The notes under the pieces were generated by a model that did not search any database, was not told the origin of the DNA, and saw nothing but the letters and a program-made list of their open reading frames with translations. The translations under genes were made by a program, and so were the position numbers. DNA of 39,469 bases from Acholeplasmatales bacterium (GTDB lineage Bacteria; Bacillota_I; Bacilli_A; Acholeplasmatales; Acholeplasmataceae): positions 1-39,469 of the forward strand of contig QKIB01000012.1 of the NCBI GenBank assembly GCA_003249785.1, given 5' to 3'. Positions 30,488-39,469 of this stretch are shown one piece after another (positions within the stretch are counted from its first letter, which is position 1; each line of letters opens with the position of its first letter).

Positions 30488-31249
30488 TTATCTGTTTTTT
30501 ACCATACTTAATGCGATGACAATCGGTGTTCCGATGATTGCAGCAGCAAGCGCTTCAACGAGTCCATTGGTAACTGCAATTGTATAGATGATTCCAAGTA
30601 GATCGTTGGTTCCAAAAAGATCAATCATTGTTTGAGGAACAAAAATCACTAAGGCACTTAACACGAGAATCGTATGAATGACCGTACTGATGATCATAAT
30701 CGATGGAATCAGAATCCGTTTCTTATCTTGCGAACGCACAAAGGCAAAATACAAAGTGACAAATAATCCGATTACAATCAGTGCAATCACTGAAAGTGTT
30801 GCTTGATTCCAGCTTGTAAAATCAGCGATCGCCTTGAATCCAAAGAAGATACCAAACAAAGTAATGAAAACGACACTTCCGAAAATATAAACATCACTAT
30901 GTTTGAATTTGCCATCTAGAGCTTTTAAACCTTGAAATACGTAAATTGCCGCAATCACAAATAAAAATCTTGGCAAAACCGAAATCAGAGGGTTCTGAAA
31001 GGCAACATCGAGCGGACCAACCGGTGTGAATGACCGGATCCATGATCCAATTCCGAAAAACAATCCCAGCAGGATGCTATACCGTTTAGGTAACAAAAAA
31101 ACGCCGATCAGTACAGGAATATGGATGATGGTGACACTCACAAATGGGGTGAGTGGAATGAACCCAAGATTGGGTATGAAAATCATCATCAAGATAATCG
31201 CTGCAAAAACAGACGTCAAAGTTAAATCTTGAACATTATTCTTTTTCAT
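30488..31249 (-). CDS. ECF transporter S component, likely pantothenate-related
   Basis: Six-TM S-component-like protein directly upstream of coaX in the same orientation. Confidence 0.75.
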   Translation of the reverse strand: MKKNNVQDLTLTSVFAAIILMMIFIPNLGFIPLTPFVSVTIIHIPVLIGVFLLPKRYSILLGLFFGIGSWIRSFTPVGPLDVAFQNPLISVLPRFLFVIAAIYVFQGLKALDGKFKHSDVYIFGSVVFITLFGIFFGFKAIADFTSWNQATLSVIALIVIGLFVTLYFAFVRSQDKKRILIPSIMIISTVIHTILVLSALVIFVPQTMIDLFGTNDLLGIIYTIAVTNGLVEALAAAIIGTPIVIALSMVKNR

Positions 31250-31346
31250 GTTTTCTCCTTTTTAGGCCTCTAAGGGTCCCATAAGTACTTTCATTATAAC
31301 GCAAAAACGTGAAAAAGACAATGGAAAGAATTCGAGAAATCCTTCC

Positions 31347-32186
31347 CTATTTTTGGTAGGTGCTCCAACTGTTGTTATCAGGATCGGTATAGACACGCTT
31401 GCCGCGGTTGAGTGCATTGATTTCTGAAACTTCATGTGATGACAATTCTAGAAATTGTCCTTGGTAATTTTCAAGAATTCTGGAAGGCGTCACAGATTTA
31501 GGAATCATGATAATTCCGCGGTGAAGTCCCCAAGCGATGACAACCTGAGTGATGGTTGCTTGATGGTGGTCTGCAATTTCTTGTAGTTTTTCACAGTAAG
31601 GCTCTTCAAAGATACCACCTTTCATGAAAGGTCCATAAGATTCAATCGCAATCTGTTCACTTTCAAGATAGGTTTGAAGTGGTATTTGATTGAGTCCAGG
31701 ATGAAGTTCAACCTGATTGACCATTGGTTTGATTTTTGCTGTTTCTAGCAGATCTATGATGTGATGTCTTTGGAAATTGGATACACCGATGGCTCTGACG
31801 AGCTTTCTTTCATATAAGGATTCAAAGAATGCCCATGTTGCTTGATTGATTGCTTTGTTGTGATTTGGCCAGTGAATCAAAATCAGATCAATATAATCAG
31901 TCTTGAGTTTTCTTAAAGATTCATCAAAAGCTTTTTGCATGTTTTCAACACTTGAATGGATGAGTTGTTTTGTCGTGATGAAGATTTCATTTCTTGGAAT
32001 TTTTGAGTCAATGATCGCTTCACCAACACTTGCTTCATTTTGATACATTTGAGCTGTATCAATGTGACGATAACCTACAGATAAAGCATATTTGACCGTT
32101 TCATAAGCACTTTCACCTGGAGCAACCCGAAAGGTTCCAAGTCCAAACATTGGCATCATGACGCCATTAGATAGGTGTTTAATCAT
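31347..32186 (-). CDS. Aldo/keto reductase
   Basis: MPMFGLGTFRV, GYRHIDTAQMYQNEASVGEAI, DLILIHWPNH, GVSNFQRHH. Confidence 0.93.
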   Translation of the reverse strand: MIKHLSNGVMMPMFGLGTFRVAPGESAYETVKYALSVGYRHIDTAQMYQNEASVGEAIIDSKIPRNEIFITTKQLIHSSVENMQKAFDESLRKLKTDYIDLILIHWPNHNKAINQATWAFFESLYERKLVRAIGVSNFQRHHIIDLLETAKIKPMVNQVELHPGLNQIPLQTYLESEQIAIESYGPFMKGGIFEEPYCEKLQEIADHHQATITQVVIAWGLHRGIIMIPKSVTPSRILENYQGQFLELSSHEVSEINALNRGKRVYTDPDNNSWSTYQK

Positions 32187-33241
32187 GAGTTACTCTCCTT
32201 AAGTTCTTGTATTTTTTCTGGTGTTAATGTTCGAAGAACAGTAAAGACCATTTTCCGTGCTGCATCGAGATCTCTTAAGTCCATCATTGCAGCAGTGGAG
32301 TGAATATAACGGGCTGGCAAGCCAATCGTTGTTGCAAGCACACCAACATTCAAATCAAGTGCTTTAGCTGCATCGGTTCCACCAAGCGATGTGAAATATT
32401 GATAAGGTATATGATGCTTCTTCGATAGCTTTGTAAAGAAATCGAGTAAGCCCTGATGCATTACATTGCGGGGATCATACATTCTTAATAAATAACCTTG
32501 TCCCAAACCGCCAAGCGCATTTGCATCCAAAGCATCATTGACTGGTGATGCATCGAGTGCTAAAAAGACATCGGGTTGATATTTTTGGACAGCGGTTTCT
32601 GCACCACGTAAGCCAACTTCTTCCTGAACGGTTGCACCAACGACTAAAGTGAAAGGTAAATCAATTGGTGCGAATTTAGCCATGGTTTCCAATGCCAAAC
32701 CACATCCATAGCGATTATCAATGGATTTAGAGATGACTCGATTGGAATTCTTAGTATAAGCAAACGGATTATCATAGAGGACCATATTACCCAATTCAAC
32801 ACCAAAAGCGATTGCTTCTTCTTTGGAAGATGCACCAATATCTAGGATCAAGTCCCCGATTTTTGTGTTTTGTTCTTTTTTGAGATGCGGAGGAATCGCT
32901 CCAATAATCCCTTTAATGACACCATTTTTGGTATATACATTCAGGACTTGTGAAACAAACACTTCACCATTTAAAGATCCAAGGTTTTGAAGTTTCAACA
33001 TACCTTTGGCATTGATACCGACTACCATCATGCCGACTTCATCCATATGACCAGCGACCATGACAACAGGTGCATGTTCCGCTTTTGCCTTCTTGACTGC
33101 AAAAATTGAACCCAATCGATCCGTTTCAATCGAATATACTGGGTATTTTGACATTTCTTTTTTCATGTAAGTTCTGATTTGATGCTCATAACCACTGGTT
33201 CCAGGCAAATCAAATAAGTCTTTATAAAGTTTCTTTAGCAT
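32183..33241 (-). CDS. M42 family metallopeptidase (second copy)
   Basis: AGHMDEVGMMV, VQEEVGLRGAET, GGTDAAKA; ATGA overlap with the aldo/keto reductase gene. Confidence 0.92.
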   Translation of the reverse strand: MLKKLYKDLFDLPGTSGYEHQIRTYMKKEMSKYPVYSIETDRLGSIFAVKKAKAEHAPVVMVAGHMDEVGMMVVGINAKGMLKLQNLGSLNGEVFVSQVLNVYTKNGVIKGIIGAIPPHLKKEQNTKIGDLILDIGASSKEEAIAFGVELGNMVLYDNPFAYTKNSNRVISKSIDNRYGCGLALETMAKFAPIDLPFTLVVGATVQEEVGLRGAETAVQKYQPDVFLALDASPVNDALDANALGGLGQGYLLRMYDPRNVMHQGLLDFFTKLSKKHHIPYQYFTSLGGTDAAKALDLNVGVLATTIGLPARYIHSTAAMMDLRDLDAARKMVFTVLRTLTPEKIQELKESNS

Positions 33242-33839
33242 GGTGTGTTATCCTTCCTATCAATTGATAAATTGGACCAAGTTTTCTCTTTTTGATTTCA
33301 TACTCGGTCATATAACTTGATTCTGGCAAATCATATTCAATGGATTCGATTAGCATATAAGGATGCATATATTCAATGCTGTTGTCAAATAGATCAATAT
33401 GATCAGTTCTAAACTGTATAAAGGCCTGATTTTTAAGAATCACTTGATATTTTTCTAGAAATCTAGGAAAAGTCAATCTTCTCTTATGATGTTTCTTTTT
33501 TGGCCATGGATCAGAAAAATTGAGATAAAGACCGTCGATAGATTGTGGACTGAAGTAATTTAAAAGTCCTTCTGCATCTCCTAAGACGATTGTCAGATTC
33601 GTAAGATTGATTTCATTCTTCTTTTCTAGGATACGATAGCATACATTGATGTTGACTTCCATTGCTATATAATGATTTTCAGGATGGTCTTTGGCTATCG
33701 ATGTAATAAAAAGACCTTTGCCGCTGCCGATTTCCAGAAACGTTGGTCTATGATCAATTGGAATCTGTTCTACGTCAACAACAACATCTTGCTCTTTGAG
33801 CAACACTTGATTCACATATTTTAAATGTTTTTGTCGCAT
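33222..33839 (-). CDS. trmB: tRNA (guanine46-N7)-methyltransferase
   Basis: LEIGSGKGLFI, LYLNFSDPWPKKKHHKRRL. Confidence 0.94.
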   Translation of the reverse strand: MRQKHLKYVNQVLLKEQDVVVDVEQIPIDHRPTFLEIGSGKGLFITSIAKDHPENHYIAMEVNINVCYRILEKKNEINLTNLTIVLGDAEGLLNYFSPQSIDGLYLNFSDPWPKKKHHKRRLTFPRFLEKYQVILKNQAFIQFRTDHIDLFDNSIEYMHPYMLIESIEYDLPESSYMTEYEIKKRKLGPIYQLIGRITHHAKETL

Positions 33840-33858
33840 TTGACCTCCCTATAAAACT

Positions 33859-33887
33859 CAAAAAAGTGGTAGGATCTACCACTTTGA
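33859..33887 (-). terminator. Intrinsic terminator after HPr gene
   Basis: Reverse strand AAAGTGGTAGATCCTACCACTTTTTT. Confidence 0.85.
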
Positions 33888-33891
33888 TTTA

Positions 33892-34161
33892 TTAAACGAT
33901 TTTGCCTAAATTTTCAGAAATGATGAAATCTGCAATCGCTTCGATTGCTTTTTCAGAATCACTTCCTGAAACGATAATCTTGATGAGTTCGTCTTTGTAG
34001 ATTCCAAGTGACATCAAACCCATGATTGATTTTAAGTTGACGGTTTTATTCAAGGCAGTCAGTTCAATATCAGAATGAAATGACATCGCGAGATTGACCA
34101 GACGAGTCGCTGGTCTGGCATGAATGCCAAATTCAGATGTGATTAAGAATGCTTGTTCCAT
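33892..34161 (-). CDS. ptsH: HPr family phosphocarrier protein
   Basis: GIHARPAT (His15) and NLKSIMGLMSLG (Ser46) motifs. Confidence 0.93.
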   Translation of the reverse strand: MEQAFLITSEFGIHARPATRLVNLAMSFHSDIELTALNKTVNLKSIMGLMSLGIYKDELIKIIVSGSDSEKAIEAIADFIISENLGKIV

Positions 34162-34580
34162 TAATTTTCCTCTTTTCTATTTTCATTTAGAAATGATATA
34201 ACTTCTGCCGTATGATGTTTAACAAACAGAGTCAACTGATTACCTTTAACAAATGCAGGTACATTGATTTTAGTCAATAAATCCGCTTTGACATTCTTGA
34301 TGGACTTAACAGCCAATTGGATACGTTGATGTTCACTTTGAACATCTAAGATATTCTTTTTGCCACCTAAAGCTTCCAATAATTCATCCAAATAAATAGG
34401 TTCAAGTTCAGTGGGTTTCTTTTCTGGCTTTTTGCGTAATAAAATCAATGTTACTACAGCCGTAATAATCAGAATGATTGCACCTGAAATCAGAATGAAA
34501 TTGGTGTTGAATGTCAGCCCTATGTTCATAATCATTTCTCCATACAAATAGATTATATCTATTTTTGATTGATAATTCAA
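34161..34580 (-). CDS. Membrane-anchored PTS EIIB-like protein lacking catalytic Cys
   Basis: N-terminal TM, then LLEALGGKKNILDVQSEHQRIQLAVKSIKNVKADLLTKINVPAFVKGNQLTLFVKHHTAEVISFL, aligning by eye to GlcB-type EIIB with the CATRLR motif replaced. Confidence 0.6.
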   Translation of the reverse strand: MNYQSKIDIIYLYGEMIMNIGLTFNTNFILISGAIILIITAVVTLILLRKKPEKKPTELEPIYLDELLEALGGKKNILDVQSEHQRIQLAVKSIKNVKADLLTKINVPAFVKGNQLTLFVKHHTAEVISFLNENRKEEN

Positions 34581-35603
34581 TTATTTTATTAACATTGCAT
34601 CTCCAAAAGAGAAAAATCGATAATCATGCGTAATCGCATATTGATATGCTTTTTGAATCATTTCGGTACCTGCCAATGCACTCACGAGCATGATCAGCGT
34701 TGATTTTGGAAGATGAAAGTTCGTGATTAACTGATCAACAGCTTTAAATGCATAGCCAGGATAAATGAAAATCCCTGTTTGATATGTTCCACTATGAAAG
34801 CCATCATCATAATTGCTTTCAATGGTTCGTAAGGATGTTGTACCAACACAAACAATCTTTTTCCCAGTCAGAATTGCCTGATTTAACCTAGTTGCGCTTT
34901 CTTCAGAAAGCGTGTAGGTTTCTTCATGCATAAGATGCTCTTCAACAAGATCTACAGAAACCGGTCTAAATGTACCTAGACCTACAGATAATGTCACCGG
35001 AATAATTTCAATACCTTTCTGTTTGATTTTTTCAATCAAAGGTTTTGTAAAGTGAAGTCCTGCTGTTGGAGCTGCAGCACTTCCGGGGTCTTTTGCATAA
35101 ACTGTTTGATAACGATCCTGGTCCGTGAGTTGTTCTGTAATATATGGGGGAAGGGGCATGGTTCCCAGTTTTTCTAATTTCTCAATCAAAATGCCTTCGT
35201 AATGTAGAGTGAATACACGTAAGCCTTCATCTTTAATTTCAATACATTCTGCAACCAATAAATCACCAAAATGGATCTTTGTTCCTAGCTTAACACGTTT
35301 TGCCGGTTTGGTTATCGCTTCCCATTGATTCGTAAGAGTTTCCTTTAGCAACAAAACTTCAATCACTGCATTGGTTTCTTCTTTGATACCCATTAAGCGA
35401 GCTGGAATGACTTTCGTATCATTAATCACTAAGACACTATTTGAATCCAAAAGATCGACAATATCATAAAAGTGGCGGTCATCTAATGTTTTTGATTCTC
35501 TATTGACCACCAAAAGTTTTGAGTGATCTCTTTTTTCACTAGGATGTTGAGCTATTTTTTCTTTAGGCAGCTCAAAATCAAAATCTTTAACTTTCATCGT
35601 CAA
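34581..35603 (-). CDS. queA: S-adenosylmethionine:tRNA ribosyltransferase-isomerase
   Basis: [55 protein letters not shown]. Confidence 0.95.
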   Translation of the reverse strand: MTMKVKDFDFELPKEKIAQHPSEKRDHSKLLVVNRESKTLDDRHFYDIVDLLDSNSVLVINDTKVIPARLMGIKEETNAVIEVLLLKETLTNQWEAITKPAKRVKLGTKIHFGDLLVAECIEIKDEGLRVFTLHYEGILIEKLEKLGTMPLPPYITEQLTDQDRYQTVYAKDPGSAAAPTAGLHFTKPLIEKIKQKGIEIIPVTLSVGLGTFRPVSVDLVEEHLMHEETYTLSEESATRLNQAILTGKKIVCVGTTSLRTIESNYDDGFHSGTYQTGIFIYPGYAFKAVDQLITNFHLPKSTLIMLVSALAGTEMIQKAYQYAITHDYRFFSFGDAMLIK

Positions 35604-36603
35604 ACAATCCTTTGTAATACTTGATGCCTAAAGACTGGTAAGTCTTTTCTGTTGCAACACGACCACGGGCCGTACGTTTGATATACCCTTCTTGAAGTAG
35701 ATAGGGTTCATAAACATCTTCGATGGTTGTTACTTCTTCGCTGATGGTTGCAGATAATGTTTCAATACCCACGGGTCCACCACCGAACTTTTCAACGATA
35801 TTTCGCAAATATCGATAGTCCGTATGATCAAGTCCATTATGATCAATACCCAATTTGGCTAAGGCATGATTGGTAATATTTTCAGTTATTTTTCCATCAC
35901 CGATGATTTCTGCAAAATCTCTGACTCTACGAAACAATCGATTTGCAATTCTTGGTGTTCCACGACTTCGTTTCGCAAGAGAAATCACCGCATCTGGATC
36001 AATGTCATTTTGATAAACTTTGGATGTGCGTTCAACAATCTTTTTCAAATCGTCATTCGTATAATAAGAAAGACGTAGAACGACTCCAAATCGATCCCTT
36101 AATGGAGCCGATAAATCACCGAATCTAGTGGTTGCACCAATCAAAGTAAACGGAGGTAAATCAATCCGAATCGATCTTGATTCATGATCTTTCCCGATGA
36201 CGATATCTAAGACATAATCTTCCATTGCTGCATAAAGCACTTCTTCGACAAATCGAGGAAGTCGATGAATTTCATCTATAAAGAGCACGTCACCCGGATT
36301 GAGTGAACTCAAAACAGCAGCCAAATCACCACTGCGTTCGATTGCAGGACCACTGGTAACTTTGATATTTACACCAAGTTCATTGGCAATAATTTGTGCT
36401 AATGTGGTTTTTCCAAGACCTGGAGGTCCATATAAAAGAATATGATCAAGGGCTTCTTTTCGCTTTAGAGCAGCTTGTATGTAAACCGATAACATCTCCT
36501 TGATGTCATCTTGGCCAATATACTGGTCCAAGGTTTGAGGACGTAGCGATTGATCTTCATCTTCTTTGATTGACATGGCGGTTACAATACGTTCTTTATC
36601 CAT
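35587..36603 (-). CDS. ruvB: Holliday junction helicase RuvB
   Basis: [58 protein letters not shown]. Confidence 0.96.
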   Translation of the reverse strand: MDKERIVTAMSIKEDEDQSLRPQTLDQYIGQDDIKEMLSVYIQAALKRKEALDHILLYGPPGLGKTTLAQIIANELGVNIKVTSGPAIERSGDLAAVLSSLNPGDVLFIDEIHRLPRFVEEVLYAAMEDYVLDIVIGKDHESRSIRIDLPPFTLIGATTRFGDLSAPLRDRFGVVLRLSYYTNDDLKKIVERTSKVYQNDIDPDAVISLAKRSRGTPRIANRLFRRVRDFAEIIGDGKITENITNHALAKLGIDHNGLDHTDYRYLRNIVEKFGGGPVGIETLSATISEEVTTIEDVYEPYLLQEGYIKRTARGRVATEKTYQSLGIKYYKGLFDDES

Positions 36604-36610
36604 GGGTCAC

Positions 36611-37177
36611 CTACTTGATTAGCATTTGCAAAGCTTGTTTGATCATGATTTCAACAGGTTGATCATGATCGAGCTTCTTCATGACTTTCTTGATTTCAGC
36701 CTTTGAATAGCCCAAAGCACTGAGTGCATCTTCCACATCGTTTTTATGCGTTGGAATCAGTTCGTCTTCATCTTCCACGAGGTTGCCTTTGAGATCTAAA
36801 ATGATTTGTTGAGCACTTTTCAGTCCAATACCTGGAAATTTCATCAGATATTTCACATTACCTTCTTCAATAGCCAGAATAGTATCGTGAATTTGGTCTG
36901 TAGCAAGAATACTTAATGCACTCTTTGGACCGATGCCTGAGACGCCTATCAAACGAATAAACAGTTCTTTACTTTCTAAAGAACGGAATCCATAGAGATT
37001 ATTGATGTCCTCTCGGACATAATGATGCGTAAAAATGGTTGTTGTTTCACCTTTAAGGTAACTGTATGGATTTGGTGCGATGATTAAGTACCCGATGCCT
37101 TGATTTTCCACAACGATGTAACTGGGCTTGACTTCTGTAATTGTTCCTTCAATATATGCGTACATCAAAATCACCAT
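36611..37177 (-). CDS. ruvA: Holliday junction helicase RuvA
   Basis: YAYIEGTITEVKPSYIVVENQGIGYLI, VSGIGPKSALSIL, FPGIGLKSAQQIILDLK. Confidence 0.95.
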   Translation of the reverse strand: MVILMYAYIEGTITEVKPSYIVVENQGIGYLIIAPNPYSYLKGETTTIFTHHYVREDINNLYGFRSLESKELFIRLIGVSGIGPKSALSILATDQIHDTILAIEEGNVKYLMKFPGIGLKSAQQIILDLKGNLVEDEDELIPTHKNDVEDALSALGYSKAEIKKVMKKLDHDQPVEIMIKQALQMLIK

Positions 37178-37244
37178 ACCTTACTTATCATTTCCTATAA
37201 TTATACCATTTTTACCCTGTTTTTTCTATCATATACTTTGATTA

Positions 37245-37253
37245 TGTTATAAT
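37245..37253 (+). promoter_or_regulatory. Extended -10 promoter of the coiled-coil gene
   Basis: TGTTATAAT; expected TSS ~37260, about 5 nt from the GTG. Confidence 0.5.
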
Positions 37254-37264
37254 TATTTTAGGAC

Positions 37265-39469
37265 GTGATAGTTATCCAAAAGTTCGAATATTTGAAAACC
37301 TTTGAGAATGATTTGAAACAACAATTGAGTTCTGATAAAATCTATCTGCCAATTTCTAGAAAATTGGCGGCTCTTTTGCGTGATATCAATCCATTCCTCG
37401 AATCAATCGAACAAAATCAGCAAAGATTAAAGGCTGATTTTTTGCAAAAGAACTTGACGATCAACAAATCATATGCAGCTTCAATTGAGACTTTTCATCA
37501 GCATCTTAAGGCAGTTGAAGACAAAAATCATGCTGAAGTAGAGAAATTCCAAAAAGTTAAATTACAAAAATCGCATGATATCAATCTAAACCTCAAAGCT
37601 GAATTTGAACAAATTGACCAAAAAATCAATCAAGCCAACCAGAATACTGAGGAAAGCAAACAAAAGGCACAGACCACATATAAGCGTGAGTACGGTGCGA
37701 TTCAGAAGGTAATGAATGCAGCAAGAAAGACATACCAACAAAACACACTAGCAGTTGAAAATGAAAAGGAAGATGCTGTTTTAGCTATCGCTGAAGCGTA
37801 TGATGTTAAAATAAAGAATTTTGATGAAGAACTCATTAAAATGAACCAGACACATGAAAATGAAGTTCGAAATATCAATGAGGACAGCAAACAAGTTTCC
37901 ATTGAAAATGATGAGACATACCTAGTTATCAAAAATACATATACTCAGCTATCCATCCAACTCAATAAGAAGATCAATGTCATCAAGAAAAAAGAACAGC
38001 AAACCATTGATCAAATTGACAAGACTTATCAGACAAACTTAAAACCCATTACAAAAGCTATTGATAGCCTCAAGCAGGAGTATCAGGAAGCACAAAACAA
38101 ATCTTTGGCGAAATATACCGAAAAACTCACAAGTCTGAATGTGATATTTGATGTGCAAAAACAGTCTTATGAAGCGAAAAAATCGAGAATAATCCATGAC
38201 TCTAATGAAGCCATCACTTTGCTGAACAGCAAACTCTCTGCATACCGTGAAACCATTCAGAAAGAAAAATTATTGACATCAAGAAAAATGCGTGATGAAA
38301 TCAAATCCATGGAGACACCCGCTGAAAAAGATAAACATAATCGAAATCTGACTAAAGCACTCAATGCATTTGATAACGAACTTAACAAACAAATCATCAG
38401 AACCAATAAAGATATTTTAGACAAACAACGTGAACAACAACGTTTGCTATATATCCATGATCAAAAACACTTAAAGGAAATCAATGAGTGGCGTTTGAAA
38501 AAAGTCATTTATGAATATGAGAAAAAACAAGAATTCGCTAAGATTGACCTCAACTTTCATTTCAATCTCTCGACATCTGAACAACAACTTAAACTGTTAG
38601 AAGCTAACTATAATTATCAAAAAGAAGTTGAGATACTTAATTTAAACAAAGATCTTCTTCCACTAGAATTCCAGCTTGCTATTGCTGCAGCTGTTCAGGA
38701 GCGTGAACTGAATTTACTAGCAAATGATGCACACCTTTCTATTGCCGATTCCAAATACAAGGAAAGCATTCTTGAACTTGAGTTGAAGAAAAACAAAGCA
38801 CTGATCGAACTTGAAAAAGAGAAAGCGGTCGCGCTTTATCAAGCTGATACTCAAGTACTGAACATCAGCATTCAACTGGAATTGGAAAAAGAAAAAATCA
38901 AACGTGACTTTGTCTTGAACGAACAGGAGCTAAGAATTGAGTTAAATCAAGCAATGCTCAACCGTGCTATTGCTTCTGCTGATTATGAACGTTCAAATGA
39001 ACTACTTCAAATCGAAAGTGATAAGGAACTGATTTTAATCGAAAGCAAATTCCAACTGGATGTCATAAAGACAGATGCACTTCGTGAAGAACGCAAACGA
39101 GAATATGTCATTAATGAAGCAAGATATAAAAACCAGCAAAAGATGAGCAATGAAAAAGCAGCACGATTCCTGAAAATCTATCGCACAGAGCTCGAATTCA
39201 ATCAAGAACAATCCGAAGACTTCATCAAAATCATGATGATGTATTATCGCTTGATGCTTGAATTAAAGAACCAATTGATTCAACTCTATCATCTACCTGC
39301 TCATCCAGAAGTCTTCAAAGGTACGTTGCATATTTTATCAAAATTAATCAAGGAACTCAAAGATTCCATGATTTATATTCTTGAACAATTCCAAGAAATT
39401 GATCAGGAATATTACATCAAAAAGATCGAAGATCTTACTGGATACAAATATATGCTTAAGCATGAAGAT
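37265..39469 (+). CDS. Very long coiled-coil protein, GTG start, incomplete at right edge
   Basis: Uninterrupted frame from GTG 37265 to the window end (735 codons, no stop). Product rich in K/E/Q/L with heptad-like spacing. Missing from the supplied ORF track, presumably because no stop falls in the window. Confidence 0.8.
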   Translation, partial: MIVIQKFEYLKTFENDLKQQLSSDKIYLPISRKLAALLRDINPFLESIEQNQQRLKADFLQKNLTINKSYAASIETFHQHLKAVEDKNHAEVEKFQKVKLQKSHDINLNLKAEFEQIDQKINQANQNTEESKQKAQTTYKREYGAIQKVMNAARKTYQQNTLAVENEKEDAVLAIAEAYDVKIKNFDEELIKMNQTHENEVRNINEDSKQVSIENDETYLVIKNTYTQLSIQLNKKINVIKKKEQQTIDQIDKTYQTNLKPITKAIDSLKQEYQEAQNKSLAKYTEKLTSLNVIFDVQKQSYEAKKSRIIHDSNEAITLLNSKLSAYRETIQKEKLLTSRKMRDEIKSMETPAEKDKHNRNLTKALNAFDNELNKQIIRTNKDILDKQREQQRLLYIHDQKHLKEINEWRLKKVIYEYEKKQEFAKIDLNFHFNLSTSEQQLKLLEANYNYQKEVEILNLNKDLLPLEFQLAIAAAVQERELNLLANDAHLSIADSKYKESILELELKKNKALIELEKEKAVALYQADTQVLNISIQLELEKEKIKRDFVLNEQELRIELNQAMLNRAIASADYERSNELLQIESDKELILIESKFQLDVIKTDALREERKREYVINEARYKNQQKMSNEKAARFLKIYRTELEFNQEQSEDFIKIMMMYYRLMLELKNQLIQLYHLPAHPEVFKGTLHILSKLIKELKDSMIYILEQFQEIDQEYYIKKIEDLTGYKYMLKHED

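Noticed and set aside
38740-39060. Possible ~78-aa internal duplication in the coiled-coil protein (ADSKYKESILELE.../ADYERSNELLQIE...)
   Set aside because: By-eye similarity is about one third over a short stretch, which coiled-coil composition alone can produce.

Overview
The window is a gene-dense, low-GC chromosomal segment from a Bacillota/Mollicutes-like bacterium. An Acholeplasma/Izemoplasma-type lineage is my inference. TGA acts as a stop (for example the ATGA overlaps at ~32183-32186 and ~24710-24713), so code 11 fits. Most of it is housekeeping: SDR (partial) plus thiolase with a divergent TetR regulator, a tsf-like gene, parE-parC, plsY, lemA, rsmD, copper chaperone/ATPase, two M42 peptidases, infC-rpmI-rplT, an ABC exporter-like operon, pepP-like, phosphoglucomutase, coaX plus ECF S-component, trmB, HPr, queA-ruvB-ruvA. 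The window ends in a long coiled-coil ORF open to the right edge and missing from the supplied ORF track. I found no tRNA, rRNA, CRISPR array or insertion sequence. The points most worth a second look are: (1) L20 carrying a C-terminal low-complexity linker and a Rho_N/SAP-like domain, in an operon with an L20-leader-like attenuator and an infC gene starting at AUU; (2) a single-nucleotide frameshift in an ABC ATPase that separates the H-loop region from the rest; (3) a compact structured intergenic RNA with its own strong promoter (6S-like candidate); (4) a membrane-anchored EIIB-like protein without the catalytic Cys, next to HPr; (5) a Fic-like protein without the catalytic motif downstream of parEC; (6) a thiolase regulatory region with a FadR-like palindrome and several cre-like sites. 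No mobile or defence system is evident.
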